A stretch of 64,000 nucleotides of DNA from Limonium bicolor. Its lineage: Eukaryota > Streptophyta > Magnoliopsida > Caryophyllales > Plumbaginaceae. Each line of letters begins with the position of its first letter. Positions within the stretch are counted from its first letter, which is position 1. Shown in pieces: positions 34,338-47,100 of the stretch. The stretch lies in contig CM041781.1 in NCBI GenBank assembly GCA_023374045.1, positions 140,608,982-140,672,981 of the forward strand, written 5' to 3'. The notes beneath the pieces are model-generated. The model worked only from the letters and a program-made list of their open reading frames with translations. It was not told where the DNA came from and did not search any database. The translations under genes and the position numbers were made by a program.

Positions 34338-35964
34338 ATGGCATCGGTCCACCACTTGCCTAACCTACTTTTTTTTCTCTGTCGTCTTTCCCCTCTCTTC
34401 CATCGTATCCTTCTGGCAATGGCTACGCCTTACTGGGCACCTCTGTTGATGGTGGCGCCACCACAATAACACGTATAGATCCTCAACTGGAAATAACTAA
34501 CAAGATGTCAACACCACAAATGTTGCTCAACAACAGCTCCTCAGTCCATTCTGTCCTCAGCAACCAACCTAGTAAAATTGAGAAAGGATAATTTCAAGAT
34601 TTGGAAGAAAATGATATTACCCTTCTCGAGAGGTAAGAATTTATTTAAATTTGTCATAGAACTCACAAATGTCCTAATGAATACTTGAATGAAGAAATCA
34701 ATCCAGCATTTGAAACATGGCTATATCAAGGTCAGATGATAATAGCCATACTACTTACCTCTATGAGTGAATCTCTAGTCCCGCAAGTTGTAGGCCTTGA
34801 ACCTTCAGCCAAACTTTGGGAGTACAACCATGAAATGCTCAAAACAATGCCCAAATAAGCAATTATCTCATTTAACTTGCCTCTGTTGAAAAAAATCACA
34901 AACGATGTACCACCTATTTTAATCGAGCCAAACACCTATCTGATTCTCTAGCTGTTACCGACCACATAGTATCTCAACAAGAATTTCATTGCTATCTATT
35001 GAAAGGACTGGCTAGCGATTTTGGCCCAATGGTCTCTAACATTCTCACTCGGCTTGAGCCATGTACAGCTAGTTAGTTGCTGAATTTTATGTTGTCCAAT
35101 GAAGCTTGGCTCGATCAACAGCAAAAACAAAACCGCTACAATGTCTCCCTAAATGCCATATTCACAAATTCAGGGTGTACTTCAAGTTCTTGAGGAAATT
35201 AAAATAACAGCAAAGGCAGCGGAAGAAGCACCCAATTCAATTCTTCACAATTCTCTACCAGCCAGAACAACACTAACCTGTTTAATAGTGCTCCTGATCA
35301 CAGACCTAAGTGTCAAATTTGTGACAAAAGAGGTCATGTAGCTAAAAAAATACTATTATCGCTTTAATCACTCTTATCAAGCTCGACCTCCTAATTCTAT
35401 TGCTTCAAATGCTACTGGGAGATTTTCTACTTCTGAGTGGTTGTCTGATACAGTAGCCATAAATCACTTCTCTAATGATTTTTCTAAGATGAATATATCT
35501 ACCTTAGATTACACAAGAACAGACATTGTGACTTTAGAAGATGGATCCAATCTGCCTATAACACATCAGGATAATGGTTTGATTTCTATTGCTGGTAATA
35601 GTTTTATTCTGAATAATATCATCCATAGTCCTTTTCTTAAGAAGCAACTTATTTCTGTAAATTAGCTCTGCAAGGATTATTTTGTTTACTTTGAGTTCTA
35701 TCCTAATTGTTTTCTTCTAACGAATCGGATTTCCAAGACCACTATACTTCAAGGGGTTGTTAAAGATGAAGTATATTGCTTTCCTCAAGTGGATTTTTCC
35801 CCAAACCCCAACTCAACTACACCTATGCTGCTCCTAATGACATTTGGCATCAACGCCTTGGTCACCCATTTACCACTATTACTGCCTATGCTATTAAAAA
35901 ATTTCAGTTACTACTTTAAAGTCTGTAAATAATGAGCTTTGTACAGCATGTTGTGCTAGAAAAA
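34338..35964 (+). pseudogene. Gag and pre-integrase remnant of copia E
   Basis: Broken frames encode MASVHHLPNLL, then a Gag core with WKKMILPFSRG, a knuckle piece beginning CQICDK/CDKRGHVAKK that has lost its last Cys (KKYYYRF), and a protease region with SEWLSDTVAINHFSNDF followed by TLEDGSNLPITH. It resembles copia D gag in layout. The frame stops where the solo LTR enters at 35970. Confidence 0.75.
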
Positions 35965-36214
35965 CCCAGTATAACACCCCAAATTTCAGACCCATAAAAA
36001 CTCAAAACAATGCAGCGGAAGACTTATAACTCAATCTGGGGGTGCTTCCGACACAACCACCTGAAGATGATTGCTAAGGCTAATTTGTTAAACCCACAAA
36101 ACCAAACTAAGCATAAACTTCAACTTCATATTAAACGTAAGGGCCAACCACAACCTTCCATTAAGCTTAAACTAGACTTTGTTTAGCTACCAGCTTACTT
36201 ACACACCTTACATC

Positions 36215-36275
36215 CATAGACCAAACCCAAAAGCCCACGGACCAAATCAAAACCCCACGGACCACATGTCCGTAA
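36215..36275 (-). repeat. Short GTCCGTGG repeat in LTR B (left arm)
   Basis: CCACGGACC occurs repeatedly with degenerate spacing, with one half of the opposite sense (TGTCCGTAA). It is a small relative of the larger GTCCG arrays in the window. The same stretch is at 55335-55397 in the other arm. Confidence 0.5.
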
Positions 36276-38428
36276 CCAAAAGTCTTAAGCCACCACAACT
36301 CCCTTAGCTACTAAACTTTCCAAAATAACTTACAACATTGTCTTAGTTAACTTGCATTAAAGAAACTAAAAATATTTCAACAACTAGAAACCATAAGACC
36401 CAACATAGTTCCTAAACCTCATCCTAGCACGCAGCCTAAGATAAGTCAACCACGATGAGTGACCCTCCTAATCACCACCACAAGAACACATCTCTCAGAA
36501 CGATGTCATTGACCAAATAGATGCTAAGGAAATGGTTGATGGAAATTTCTTCTTCATAATATAGGGTCATCCACATATATCTAGTAGTATACAACCACAA
36601 AATTCATACAAGCAAAGAAAGGGGTTGCAGTTGCAAATCAGCAAATTGAGTAACTTCACCATAACATGTAAAATACCTTTTCTCTTTGCAAACTTTTGCA
36701 TAACTTAAATATAGCATCAGAATAAACACAATCATGAATTGATTAAGTAATTGCATTACATAGACAACAATTTATCTTGGCATATTAGCATAAGAAAATA
36801 CAACAATCATCAGTGACAAACATTAACAGCCCCTAGATAACTCTTCACCTCATATAATTCATCCACCTCACCCTATGTCCTTAAGTGTGCACACCCCTAT
36901 GAATCATCAGTACATAGAGTAGATCATGATGGCTTAGATCCAATACATTGGTAGGAGCAAATAAAAAGACCTCACTACATTGGTAGAGGCAATCACAACA
37001 AACTCTAATACATTGTTAGGAGTAAGTAATCAACAATCACTTAAACAAATGGTTAGGCACTTCCTTGCCTCACCCCATACTTCCATATCAGTATAGTACA
37101 AGTTATAGCATCACAAAGAGCAATATAATCAGACATAGCAACTACTACAGAAACAACACAAAACAACATTTACAATTCACCATTGTAACAATTTGTGCAC
37201 TTATGTGCATCCAAGCAATCTAACTAAGTTACACTTGAACCAAGCTGTCAAAAATATCCTTATAATAAATATAAACTCAATTGATCACTGAAACATAGAA
37301 GTATCAACTCATGTAAACACTCCCACACTTGGGTGTATAAATAACAACAATAACGGTGACAATTTTACAAACAATTTCTTAAGTGACGTACCTAGTGTTT
37401 TTAGCCATTATTTCTTGCTATTATACTCACATAATACTTGAAAATAAACCATAATTTAATCAAGGATAACATAAAACTAAGCTACTGACCTAAACAACAA
37501 TAAAACTATCCATTGTTATTTTAACAACAATCTTGCACTTTAACAACTTTACATTTTACAATTTGTGTAACCATGTTGTATAACCCAATTTACCCCAACA
37601 AATTGATCATATACTCTTACCCAGACCTTATAAACCTTAATGACTCATTAAACTTAGAAAAAAACAATTCTCACAACCATCTTTCAATTCAGTTACAACA
37701 ACAACAATGTTTTTTACATTTTGTACAACTTTGTACATCTTAGCATATCTTGGTAATTCCATTAGATCTAGTCAATATAATTGTTCTCCTAGATCCATAT
37801 AAGATAGAACAACATCATTGATCTGTAAAATCCAAGAAAAACAACCTAAACTACTCCATGATCCCACCGAGTTCAACTAGAACAACAACAGCAACTTTCT
37901 TGGACAGATTTAAGTGTTCTTGTCATTATAGCCTAAGAAACTTATGAAACCTGCATCCCACTTTTTCATGGAGGTTCATAAACCTAATTAGCTTCCTTTA
38001 CCGAGCAATTCTAGCTAAAAACTCACAGAAAAACATCCAATATAAAGAACCAAATTCTGTTAGGACAGCAATTGGATAGATCTGAATTCTCTTGCTTTTC
38101 TAGCCTATGAAACTCATTTTGCTTCCCACTTATCCATAGTTGTTCACACACTCAAGTAGCTTCTTTTACCAAGAAATTCCAGTTGAAACACAAAGAAAAG
38201 CCATCCAAATCTTTATTATACAAAACCAGTTTTCAGTAGGATTCTTAAAGCATATTTTATAGTCACTTTAACTTGCTCTTCTTGTCTAACTTGCTTCCTA
38301 TCCATAGCTAAGAATTTATAAAGTTAAAAGAGAGGTTTAAACTCCAAGATCCAGCTAAATACAGGCTCAGTCAATCAAGGAAAGGCAACAAGAAATCAGC
38401 TCCATTTAAAACCGCAAAACAACACTTA

Positions 38429-39645
38429 GGCTCTGTTCAGTATGGCTTTTTTGTGGTTGTTTTGTAGCTGTTTTGGTCTGGTTGTTTTGGTTGGTTGTTT
38501 TGTGGTGTTTTTCTGGTTGTTATGTGCTGGCTGCTTTGTGGTTGTTTTGAAAGCTGGTGTTCGGCATGTGGCGGTTTCATCTGGCGTATTTGAATAAGTT
38601 AATTACATGCAACGCGTTTATCATTTTTTGTGTTACAATTAAAAATTTTTTATTACATTTTAAAACAACTTTTTGTTAAGATGAAAATAAAGAAACTACT
38701 AGCAAATATAGGGATTAGTATATACATAATTTATTAATTACAAAAATAATAAATTTTTATTACAATCAATTTTTGTTAACATTTATATTAAGGTCTATAT
38801 AAATAACTTCACTATTATCAACCACAATTCTATCAATGGATAACAACAATTGTAACTATACATGGTTTAACACACCAGGCTACTTGTTCACATTTGAATA
38901 AAAGGAAAATATATTAATCAATTAGTGAAGTTTATTAATGTTTACATCATACAAAAAAATAAACAATTAGTTGTTAAAAATATGACCTATATTACTATAT
39001 GTACATATAATTAAATATTCAGATTTTATACCTTATTTTAGCAATATAGTCAAAAGTAAAATGGATTATTATGTCATTCTTAGTAATCATGTACCCCTTC
39101 TATCCATAATACAAATATTTTTTTAGTTTTTTTATTACAGGTTCTATAAATTAGAAAATATTAGAATTACTCAAAATAATTTTTAGTATAAGTTTTAAAA
39201 AAACGGTACTAGTTTAAAACTATTGTTCAATATTATTGTCATTAACTTATTATTTAGTATACCAATCTTTATAAATAAATAAAAAATAAAAAAAGGGAAA
39301 ACAAACTTTTTTATATATTTCAATTTTAATTTAACGTTTGTGTCAAACTTAATATATAATATCATTTTTAAAATATAATTATAACTATTTAAAATTCAAA
39401 TTAATTTATTAAAAATTAATTAATATTATTAAAATATTCTCGCCCCTAATTACAGTTTTTTGGCCTCCCTCTGTTTACGGTATTCATTCTCTTTGTAGCA
39501 TAAATTGCTGGCTGGTTTGTGCTGGTATATTTGTGGTTGTTTTGAAAATTGTTGTTCGGCAGTGGCGGTTTGGCATTTTCGTAAAAAATGCCAAACTCAA
39601 AAATACCACATTTATACCGCAAAAGAGACAACACCGAACGGGGCC
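38429..39645. mobile_element. Harbinger-like MITE inside solo LTR B
   Basis: Ends GGCTCTGTTCAGTATGG and CCGAACGGGGCC (complement GGCCCCGTTCGG) are imperfect inverted repeats flanked by TTA on both sides (38426-38428 and 39646-39648), the classic target of PIF/Harbinger elements. The subterminal parts repeat GTGGTTGTTTTG and GGTTGTTTTG. The core is AT-rich and non-coding. The ends resemble those of the MITE at 31957-32944, so both probably use related transposases. Confidence 0.75.
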
Positions 39646-40768
39646 TTAAGGAATCAGATTTTGAAGTGTTGTTGTGCATGAAGCTACTTGAGTTCTCCTA
39701 GACATCTTGGCTAGTTCTTTATAAGGTTTCAATAGCTAGAGCCTTCCTCCTCTTTCTCCTATCCTTTCCCAGCAAATGGAACTCATTTTCCTCCCTGAAA
39801 TCTGGCGAAAAACACAAGTTAGACAACACACTTGATATGGGTTTATCCTTGCTATTTTGGTGTTTTATCTCCCTTGATGTGTTCTCCCTATTGTGTGTGA
39901 GTTCTAAGTAAGAGATAATGCAGAGAGGGGTCTCGTATGTGTGAGGAAAAATCTGGGAAGTGTGGCTTCTTTTATAGGCATAAAAGATTACTTAACAACT
40001 AGGTTACTAATGGGGTAATGACATGTGGCTAGTTTGCCTTTATTTGTTCTCATTGGTTGGTTTATGCTGAACAAGTGGGGTGATGACACCTAGCATCTCC
40101 TTTGATCTAATGTCATCGTTGACTTGGCTGAAATGATGAAGTTTTTAAGAGCCTTAATGGTTAGAGGACAAAACTCATTAAGAGTGAATAATGAAACAAC
40201 ATAGTAAAACCAAATAGTAATGCTTGTACTTTTTGTAGGATTATTTGCTAATACCATTGGTGACTCCTCTTGTAAAATCGGCTAGGCTAGTTACCACATG
40301 ATAATAATGTATTTTATACTCATATAATACAAGATATCGAGTTAATCAACTTACTTATGCAAGTACAACACCAAAAACACATGTTAAAACATGTATTAAT
40401 TCATGGCAATATAAGAGCTTGTTTTTGCCTTATTTTGCTGTCTATTTTTAGAGATTTGTTTGATATCCTAATAACATGTTACATTAGATAATATCTAGCT
40501 AAATACCTTAGGTTATAATAGACATTAAGAGAGGATAAAACCAACTAGTCATTGCATGCACAATTTAGCACTAATTGTACATTGTACATGTTAGGAGTTT
40601 CTACTTGTCTAAGATGAAATCTAATGAAACCTATGAGAAGTAACATAGTTAATACAATGTATTGGTGTCATGTAAACACATTCACATGCTCTTAACACTT
40701 AAGACCATAGTAAGTGACAATAAAAGGTGTATCTTAGGAGATATGGTTTTCTAGGGTATTTCACCCAG

Positions 40769-43388
40769 GCTCTCCCTTACTATGCTTTTGTTTCAGTTTC
40801 AGATAATTGTTTTGATCTGTTGTTTCTTGAACTATGGGGTCCTGCACATTACACCAGTGTTGATGGCTACAACTACTTTCTGCTTATTGTTGATGACCAC
40901 TCTAGTTTTTTGTGGCGTTTTCCCCTCACTCATGAGTATGATGTTCAACACATATTCAGTATTTTTCATAAGATGGTGCATAATACTTTTCATGTGAATA
41001 CCAAGGCAATTCAAACATATGGGATGGAGAATTCAAAGGCCTCAAACCCTACCTTCAATCCCATGAAATCACTCATCGTCTAACATGCCCTTATTCTCAC
41101 CAGAAAAATGGTTCAGTTGAAGGGAGAATTAAACATGTAGTTAACAAGGGGATTTGCCTCATGTCCTAAGCCTCTATGCCCTTATGATTCTGGTCATATG
41201 CTTTTTGCACTGTCACTTACCTCACCAACAGAGCCCCAAGCAAGACCAGATCTCACATAATACCATATTTTAAATTTCCCAAAAAAGACCCACCTCTTAA
41301 CCACCTAAAAGTTTTTTGTTGTTCCTGTTTCCTAAACCTTAAGCCCTTCAATTCTCATTAACTATCTTTCAGAACAAAAGAATGAGTTTTTCTTGGCTAT
41401 GATGCTTCCTCTACTGGCTATCTTGTTATGATACAGAATCTCAAATGACCTACAACTCTCATGATGTTCAGTTTCAGGAAACAGTTTTTCCTTTCTCTAA
41501 ACAACTTTCTACATCTCAAAAATTTCCTACCCTTGATGCTTATGTCCAAAACATTCAAATACCCATCATACCTCCCTCTATTGCCCCACCACTTACCCAC
41601 AACCTACACCTGAACCTATAACTTCATCTACACCTTCCCCTCTCTCCCTACCTCTGTCCTCACCTATAAATCCCACATTTTCTCAAGCTTACACATCTGA
41701 TTTTATATCCCCCCCTTCCAACCCAACCCCACCATTACCCAGACACCCTATGGTCACTAGGGCTCAAACCTACTCCCTCAAACCAATCACGAGAATAGAT
41801 GACAATCACATGGCCCAATACGCTTCATCTACACACCACATATATCTCTCATTATATCCAGGAGGAACCTTCCTTTACCAAATCTTTGGCTTATCCTGAA
41901 TGGAAGGAGGCAATTACCAAGGAATATACTGCCCTAATGGAAAACCAAACATGGGACTTAGTTCTCTACACCCCTAACATGAATATTTTAGGGACTAAGT
42001 GGGTTTTAAAATCCAAAAGGAAGGTTGATGGCACTTTGGATTGCAGGAAGGCTAGACTTGTGGCACTTGGTTACAATCAATCAGAGGGACTTGACTATGG
42101 TGAAACTTTCAGTCCTGTTGTTAAAGTTTCAACCATTTGACTCATTATCTCTCTAGCTACATCTCTCAACTGGCCTATTATTCAAATAGATGTAGATAAT
42201 GCCTTTCTACATGCCTTTCTAGAAGAAAAAGTTTATATAAAGCAACCTCTAGGCTTTGTGGACAAGGAAAAACCTACTTATGTTTGACAGTTAAAGAGGG
42301 CTCTGTATGGCCTAAAACAGTCCTACCGTGCCTGGTTTTCAAGACTAAGTAGTTTCTTATCTCACATTGGATTTAAACCCTCAGTTTCAGATCCCTCATT
42401 GTTTATCTACAATCACTCTGGTATATTTTTATTTTGGTGTAGGTAGATGACATCCTTATCACTGGTTGTACTCCCACTCCCTTATAGCAACTCATTCCTC
42501 TATCTCTTAAGAATTTTCAATTAAAGACCTAAGAAAATCTCCATCAATTGTTGGGGATTTTGGTCTATCGTGATGCTAGTGGCATTACTCTTAGTCAGGC
42601 AGCCTATATCGGGCAACTTCTCACTCATGTGAACATGGAAACACGTAAACCTAGCATTAGACCCATGACCGCTACTGCTCAATTAGACAACTCAACCTCC
42701 CTTGACTTCAAAAATTCAGAAGCATAATTGGTAGCCTACACTACTTGGTCTTCACACGGCCAGACATTCAGTTTGCAGTATACAAATTGATCCAGTATAT
42801 GTAGAAGCCCAAAATAATTCAATGGACAACAGTTAAAAGAGTTCTACGCTATTTGAAACTTACCTCTTCGTCTGGTCTCTTCTTTGTTGCGCAACCTCTT
42901 AGACACCTTCATATCTATTCCGACTCTAACTGGGTTAGGTCACCTTTGGATAGAAAGTCAACCACCGACTTCTGTATATTTCTAAGGCACCACCTCATCT
43001 CCTGGTCTTCTCGGAAGGAAAGCGTGGTCGCTCACTCTTCCACCGAGGCTGAGTTTAAGTCCATCGCCACCGCCACTTCAGAAATGCTATGGATTTGTCA
43101 ACTCCTCTCTGAACTTAGTGTTTCTCTCTCAAAACCCTCGACTTTGTTCAGTAACAACCTTGGTGCCCTCTACCTCTCCTCTATCTCGGTTTTACACAGC
43201 CAAGTAAAGTACATCGATATTAACTTCTTCTTTGTTAGAGATCGGGTGTGAAATGGGAGTTTGAAGATTGAATTTTTACCCTCCAATGGGCAAATAGCCG
43301 ACATTTTTACAAAATCTCTCCCCAACCCTAGATTCTCTGAAAACAAATCTAAACTTCCCTATTCCTCACCAGTTTAGATCTGAGGGGG
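40769..43388 (+). pseudogene. Integrase, RT and RNase H remnants of copia E
   Basis: Integrase fragment at about 40780-41080 with LELWGPAH and YFLLIVDDHS. RT at 41860-42450 with EWKEAITKEY, WVLKSKRKVDGT, ALGYNQSEGLDYGETFSPV and LKRALYGLKQS. RNase H at 42853-43251 with HIYSDSNWV, STEAEF and HSQVKYIDI. Several stops lie between motifs, and the RT catalytic YVDD box is disrupted near 42445. All motifs follow copia order. Confidence 0.8.
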
Positions 43389-43558
43389 TATACAATACTA
43401 GTAATAGAGGCCCAATAGATCGTAGCCTTTTTATTAGCTATTTTACAGTCCAATCCTTACATTACTTTTTATACCCATAGAACTTTATATATACATATAT
43501 GCACTTTGTAAGAGCCATAACAATACTACAACACTTTACTAAAATATCTCCTAACTAG
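43389..43558 (+). mobile_element. 3' LTR of copia element E
   Basis: 170 bp starting TATACAATACTAGTAATAG after the purine tract CTGAGGGGG. It aligns with 34166-34336 over its length, with several substitutions and a small insertion, implying an old element. Confidence 0.72.
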
Positions 43559-43983
43559 TAGAACTAATCGTAATGGGAATGTCAGAAAAGCAAGTCAGCT
43601 ACAGTTGACAATTATGTTTCATACACAGATTCTAATTTTTGGGAAGTTGGTATTATTGACCATATTGGGTGTATGATCCCATTATATCAAGATGGTAGGG
43701 TATGTATGTGTCTGCCTATCAACAATAGGGTAACCAACAATCTTATTAGAAGAGGCCCTAGTCCAACAAAGATAAGAGAAACTCTTAGAGAAGAGTAAGG
43801 AAAAACTACATGTGGAAAAGTAGTCGGAGAACGGATGATTGGATGAGAAAGAAAGTTCAAGGTCTGAATAGTCAAGGAAAAGCTTTGGAAAGGGCGACTC
43901 TGGTGAAAGAGATATCTCATTGGAAATGGAATCAAGGCTGACCATAGAGACGTTGTGAAGGGATGTTGCGGCTATAAAAGATA
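43559..43983. other. Unassigned spacer
   Basis: No recognisable gene or transposon. A 107-codon Ser-rich minus-strand frame ends at 43682 but has no motif I know and runs into the foldback element, so I do not call it a gene. Confidence 0.35.
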
Positions 43984-44115
43984 GTGAAAATTCACAAAAT
44001 ACCACTGTTTGAGTTTATAATTCACAAAATACCACTGTTTTTTTTCGTAATTCAACTTTAAACATGCTTAAATGTTGTCCAAAATTGATGAAACTTTACA
44101 TGGACGATGCTAAAG

Positions 44116-47100
44116 TGAAATACCCCAAACCTTAATAAGTTGTTTAAGCATTAAACTATGATATATTAAGACTAAAAAGTGTCTTAGAAATGTTAGTAAA
44201 TAATTTAAAACATAGTAAACACAATTAAATACCTTAAAGTTAATATGGGCAAAAATGTGCTCTAAGCTTGGGATAATCTTGGTTAAGACCTAACAAGCTT
44301 ACCAAGACCATACTTATTTGTTAATAAACATATTAAACCAATTACCAAAGAAAACCAAGCTTGAAAACAAGTTAAAACACAAAATGTGCTTTAAGGAGCC
44401 TTAAAGCACATTTTTGAAAAATTGTCTTGTAAATGGGTTTTGAGTGGCTAAATGTCCATCATTACTCTCTAATTAGCATGTGTACTACTTAGCATCACAT
44501 TAGGAATTCTAAATCAATGGGAAATCAAAAATTTCACAATTATGTGCCTTGTTTTGTGAATAGTAACTAAAATAAGCTAGTTTATAACATAAGTCAATAT
44601 AAGTAATTTAATTGGTCAACAAAGACCAAAATACCCCATTTGACTATAAGGGGGCCGGTTTTCATGGATGACTCACCACACTTCAACAATTAAGTAAGCT
44701 AATAAAGTAATAAAGCAAAGTTACTATTTACTTTTACATAAATATCTCCAAAACTAGCTAGTTTCCTCACATTCCCTTCATTCTCTTGCACTCCCACCAT
44801 CTCCAACTTCACCTTCTTCCTCTCTCCATCGGTATGCTACAGCACCACCACCATTCATCATCTTCAACCTCTTGTAATTCCTAGCTCCATTTACCAAATC
44901 AAAAACCAAGACCACCATTTTCTTAGTCTCACCAAGCTCTTCAATTCTATCCTCTCAAAATTCCAAGAGCTCCACTTCGGTGCCAAGAGGAATCTCCATG
45001 GGAGGAGCTTGAGCTCATCTTTTTACATCTTATTGTTCTCCTTTGCTTCAAGGTAAGGAAACTCAAAGAAAAACTCTATTTCCTTTTGTTTTGTTAGGTA
45101 ACCGAAAATCACCATTGATGGTGTTCTTTCTCTTGCTTTGTTCTAGCTTCATTTCAATCTTTCAAGGACTTGGTGGAGTCTTCCCTTGCTACTTATTCAA
45201 ACTCTCTTTCATTGCCAAGGTAAAACAACTATCTTAATGTGTTAAGACAATATATGTAACTAGGGTTTACAATGAGATTAAGCATGAAGCTTGAATACTC
45301 ATTACATTGCTTGTATATTGATTAGAAGTTGACAAGCAACTAAAGGCCTTGCCGATTTTAGTCAAGGAAACAAGAAAGAAGTTTGTGAGGAAAAGAGGTA
45401 AATGTGTTAACCTAAGGTAGTTTAAAGTCTTAGGAGAAATGAGCTTATGTTGCTTGTTAAAACTACCTAAGGAGCCAATGGTGAATGACTTAGTAAAATG
45501 TTCTTAAGGAGACTATTAAAGGGCATATGTGTTGTTGTATGTATTTGCAGGTCAAAGGCAAATATATTGTGGGAAATTCAGTGTTTATGGTTTATGAAAT
45601 TTAAGGGCCTAAGAGCCATGTTATTTAAGGGCCTAAGTGCCAAGCAATTTAAATTATGCACTATATTGTGATGTAGTGTTAAATGGTGAAGTTTGTGTAT
45701 AAGAATGTTCTTGATGGGTTTAAGTGTTCTTGGATGTTCAATGGGGAAAACAATGTGTTTTGGCGTAGCAATGTTCTAGGAGAACCCATGTCAAAATTTG
45801 GATAATGTATAAGAAGTTTAAGTGTTTAAAATGAGTTTTGTGAACTAGGAAATGTTAGGAATAACTAGGTGTTTTTACTAGAGAAGGAAACAATGTCTTA
45901 AGGTGTTCTAGGGTGCTAAAAGGGCTTAGGCATCATCTAGGAGTTTAGGTTAGTAAGAAAAGATGCTTGGGAGATGATGTTATAGTGGTGAGAAAGCATT
46001 TTGGGATGGTGGTTGTCATAGGTGAGAAACACCATTTAGAAACCTAGTAAGAAATGTTATAAGTGTTGGTAAATTTTGCAAGAAATTGAGTAACAAGTTA
46101 GACAAGGAACTAGGTGAGTTTAAGATGATATTTTGGCATTAGAATATACCTAAGATCATTTGGGAAGTTTATACATATGATGGATGTGGAGAACCATTGC
46201 AACAAGACTTAGAAAATGTTAAAATGTAAAATCTGTAGCAGTGGTCCGGGACTTAGGTCTTGGGTAATGTCCCGGACCATGCATTAAAACAGGCCGAGAG
46301 TTCATAAGCCATTCTGGTCCGGGACTTAGGTCTTGTACAAAGACCCGGACCACCCCCTGTTTTACCCCCGAGAGAATTTGCCTACATTGGTCCGGGACCT
46401 AGGACCTGTATGTAGTCCCGGACCACCCCATAAAAACAACCCGAGAGTTTTACAGAGACTAGGTCCGGGACCTTAGATGAGGACCAAGTCCCGGACCACT
46501 TAAAAAAACTTAGTTTAAGGTTAAATAATGATGTCTAATGATGGGGATTAGTTAGTAATGATGTTATAAAGTTGTCTAAGACATGTTAGGTGTGTTATAA
46601 TGACAATTTAAAAGGTGAGAAGTTAAAACAAAGTGTGAGAATAAAATAACTAGATATGTGAGGTAATAAGATAACAACAGACTAGTACGTTAATTAACCG
46701 ACGTTACTAAATGTGTATAGGATTCTCCAACGGTGGAAACCAGTCGAAGCAAGGACCAAGGTATGGTTTTCTTGCAGTCTGTTGCCTACCGGTTTACACC
46801 GGCTTGTGTGTTGTTTGTTTTTCTGTGTATTTATGACCTTGTGAGACTTAAGTCATGTAATGAGTTTACAGTTGTTAATATTATCATGTTGTTAAGATGT
46901 GACTCATTTCCCCTGTGTGTGTCTAACTGGACCTAAACACTTGCTTGTGAATTCATTTATTAAGTTCATTGTGGAACTTCTAACAAGTGCTAACTGGGGA
47001 GTGAGTCCGGTAGTTTCGGCCACACGTGTGAGTATGGGAGTCGATGTCATATCCGGTTTGATTCTCTTTGTATGTTATGGTTGTTTTCCATTTTGGCTTT

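Larger units (their letters stand above)
25839..38249 (+). repeat. Left arm of large inverted repeat
   Basis: This 12.4-kb segment matches the reverse complement of 53358-64000. The shared order is APRL, LINE with MITE, SINE-like sequence, 5' part of copia E and the start of solo LTR B. The length difference (about 1.77 kb) is almost wholly the hAT at 29207-31027. The arm is bounded on the right only because the other arm begins at the sequencing gap, and on the left only by the window edge of the other arm. Confidence 0.92.
35970..40763 (-). mobile_element. Solo LTR of gypsy family B, inserted in copia E
   Basis: On the plus strand it starts TATAACACCCC and ends GGGTATTTCA, i.e. TG...TA on the minus strand with one terminal base changed. 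The ends resemble family A. Identical CCCAG pentamers flank it (35965-35969 and 40764-40768). There is no PBS, PPT or coding region, so it is a solo LTR left by LTR-LTR recombination. Its 4794 bp include a 1217-bp MITE at 38429-39645. A degenerate GTCCGTGG array is present at 36215-36275 (reverse strand). Confidence 0.82.
34166..43558 (+). mobile_element. Copia element E, with nested solo LTR
   Basis: Plus-strand copia element with short LTRs (34166-34336 and 43389-43558), a gag start at 34338, a purine-rich CTGAGGGGG tract before the 3' LTR, and IN, RT and RNase H remnants. A family B solo LTR (35970-40763) splits it near the pre-integrase zinc motif, with CCCAG duplicated on both sides. Without the insertion it would be about 4.6 kb. 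Numerous stops make it inactive. The first 1.8 kb plus the start of the nested LTR are repeated inverted at 53358-57442. Confidence 0.85.

Noticed and set aside
43682..44005. 107-codon Ser-rich minus-strand frame
   Set aside because: No recognised motif, it overlaps the foldback MITE end, and composition alone explains it.
46243..46498. CRISPR-like look of evenly spaced palindromic repeats
   Set aside because: Plant nuclear DNA, units are degenerate, spacers are partly conserved, and no cas genes exist. The arrays belong to LTRs.
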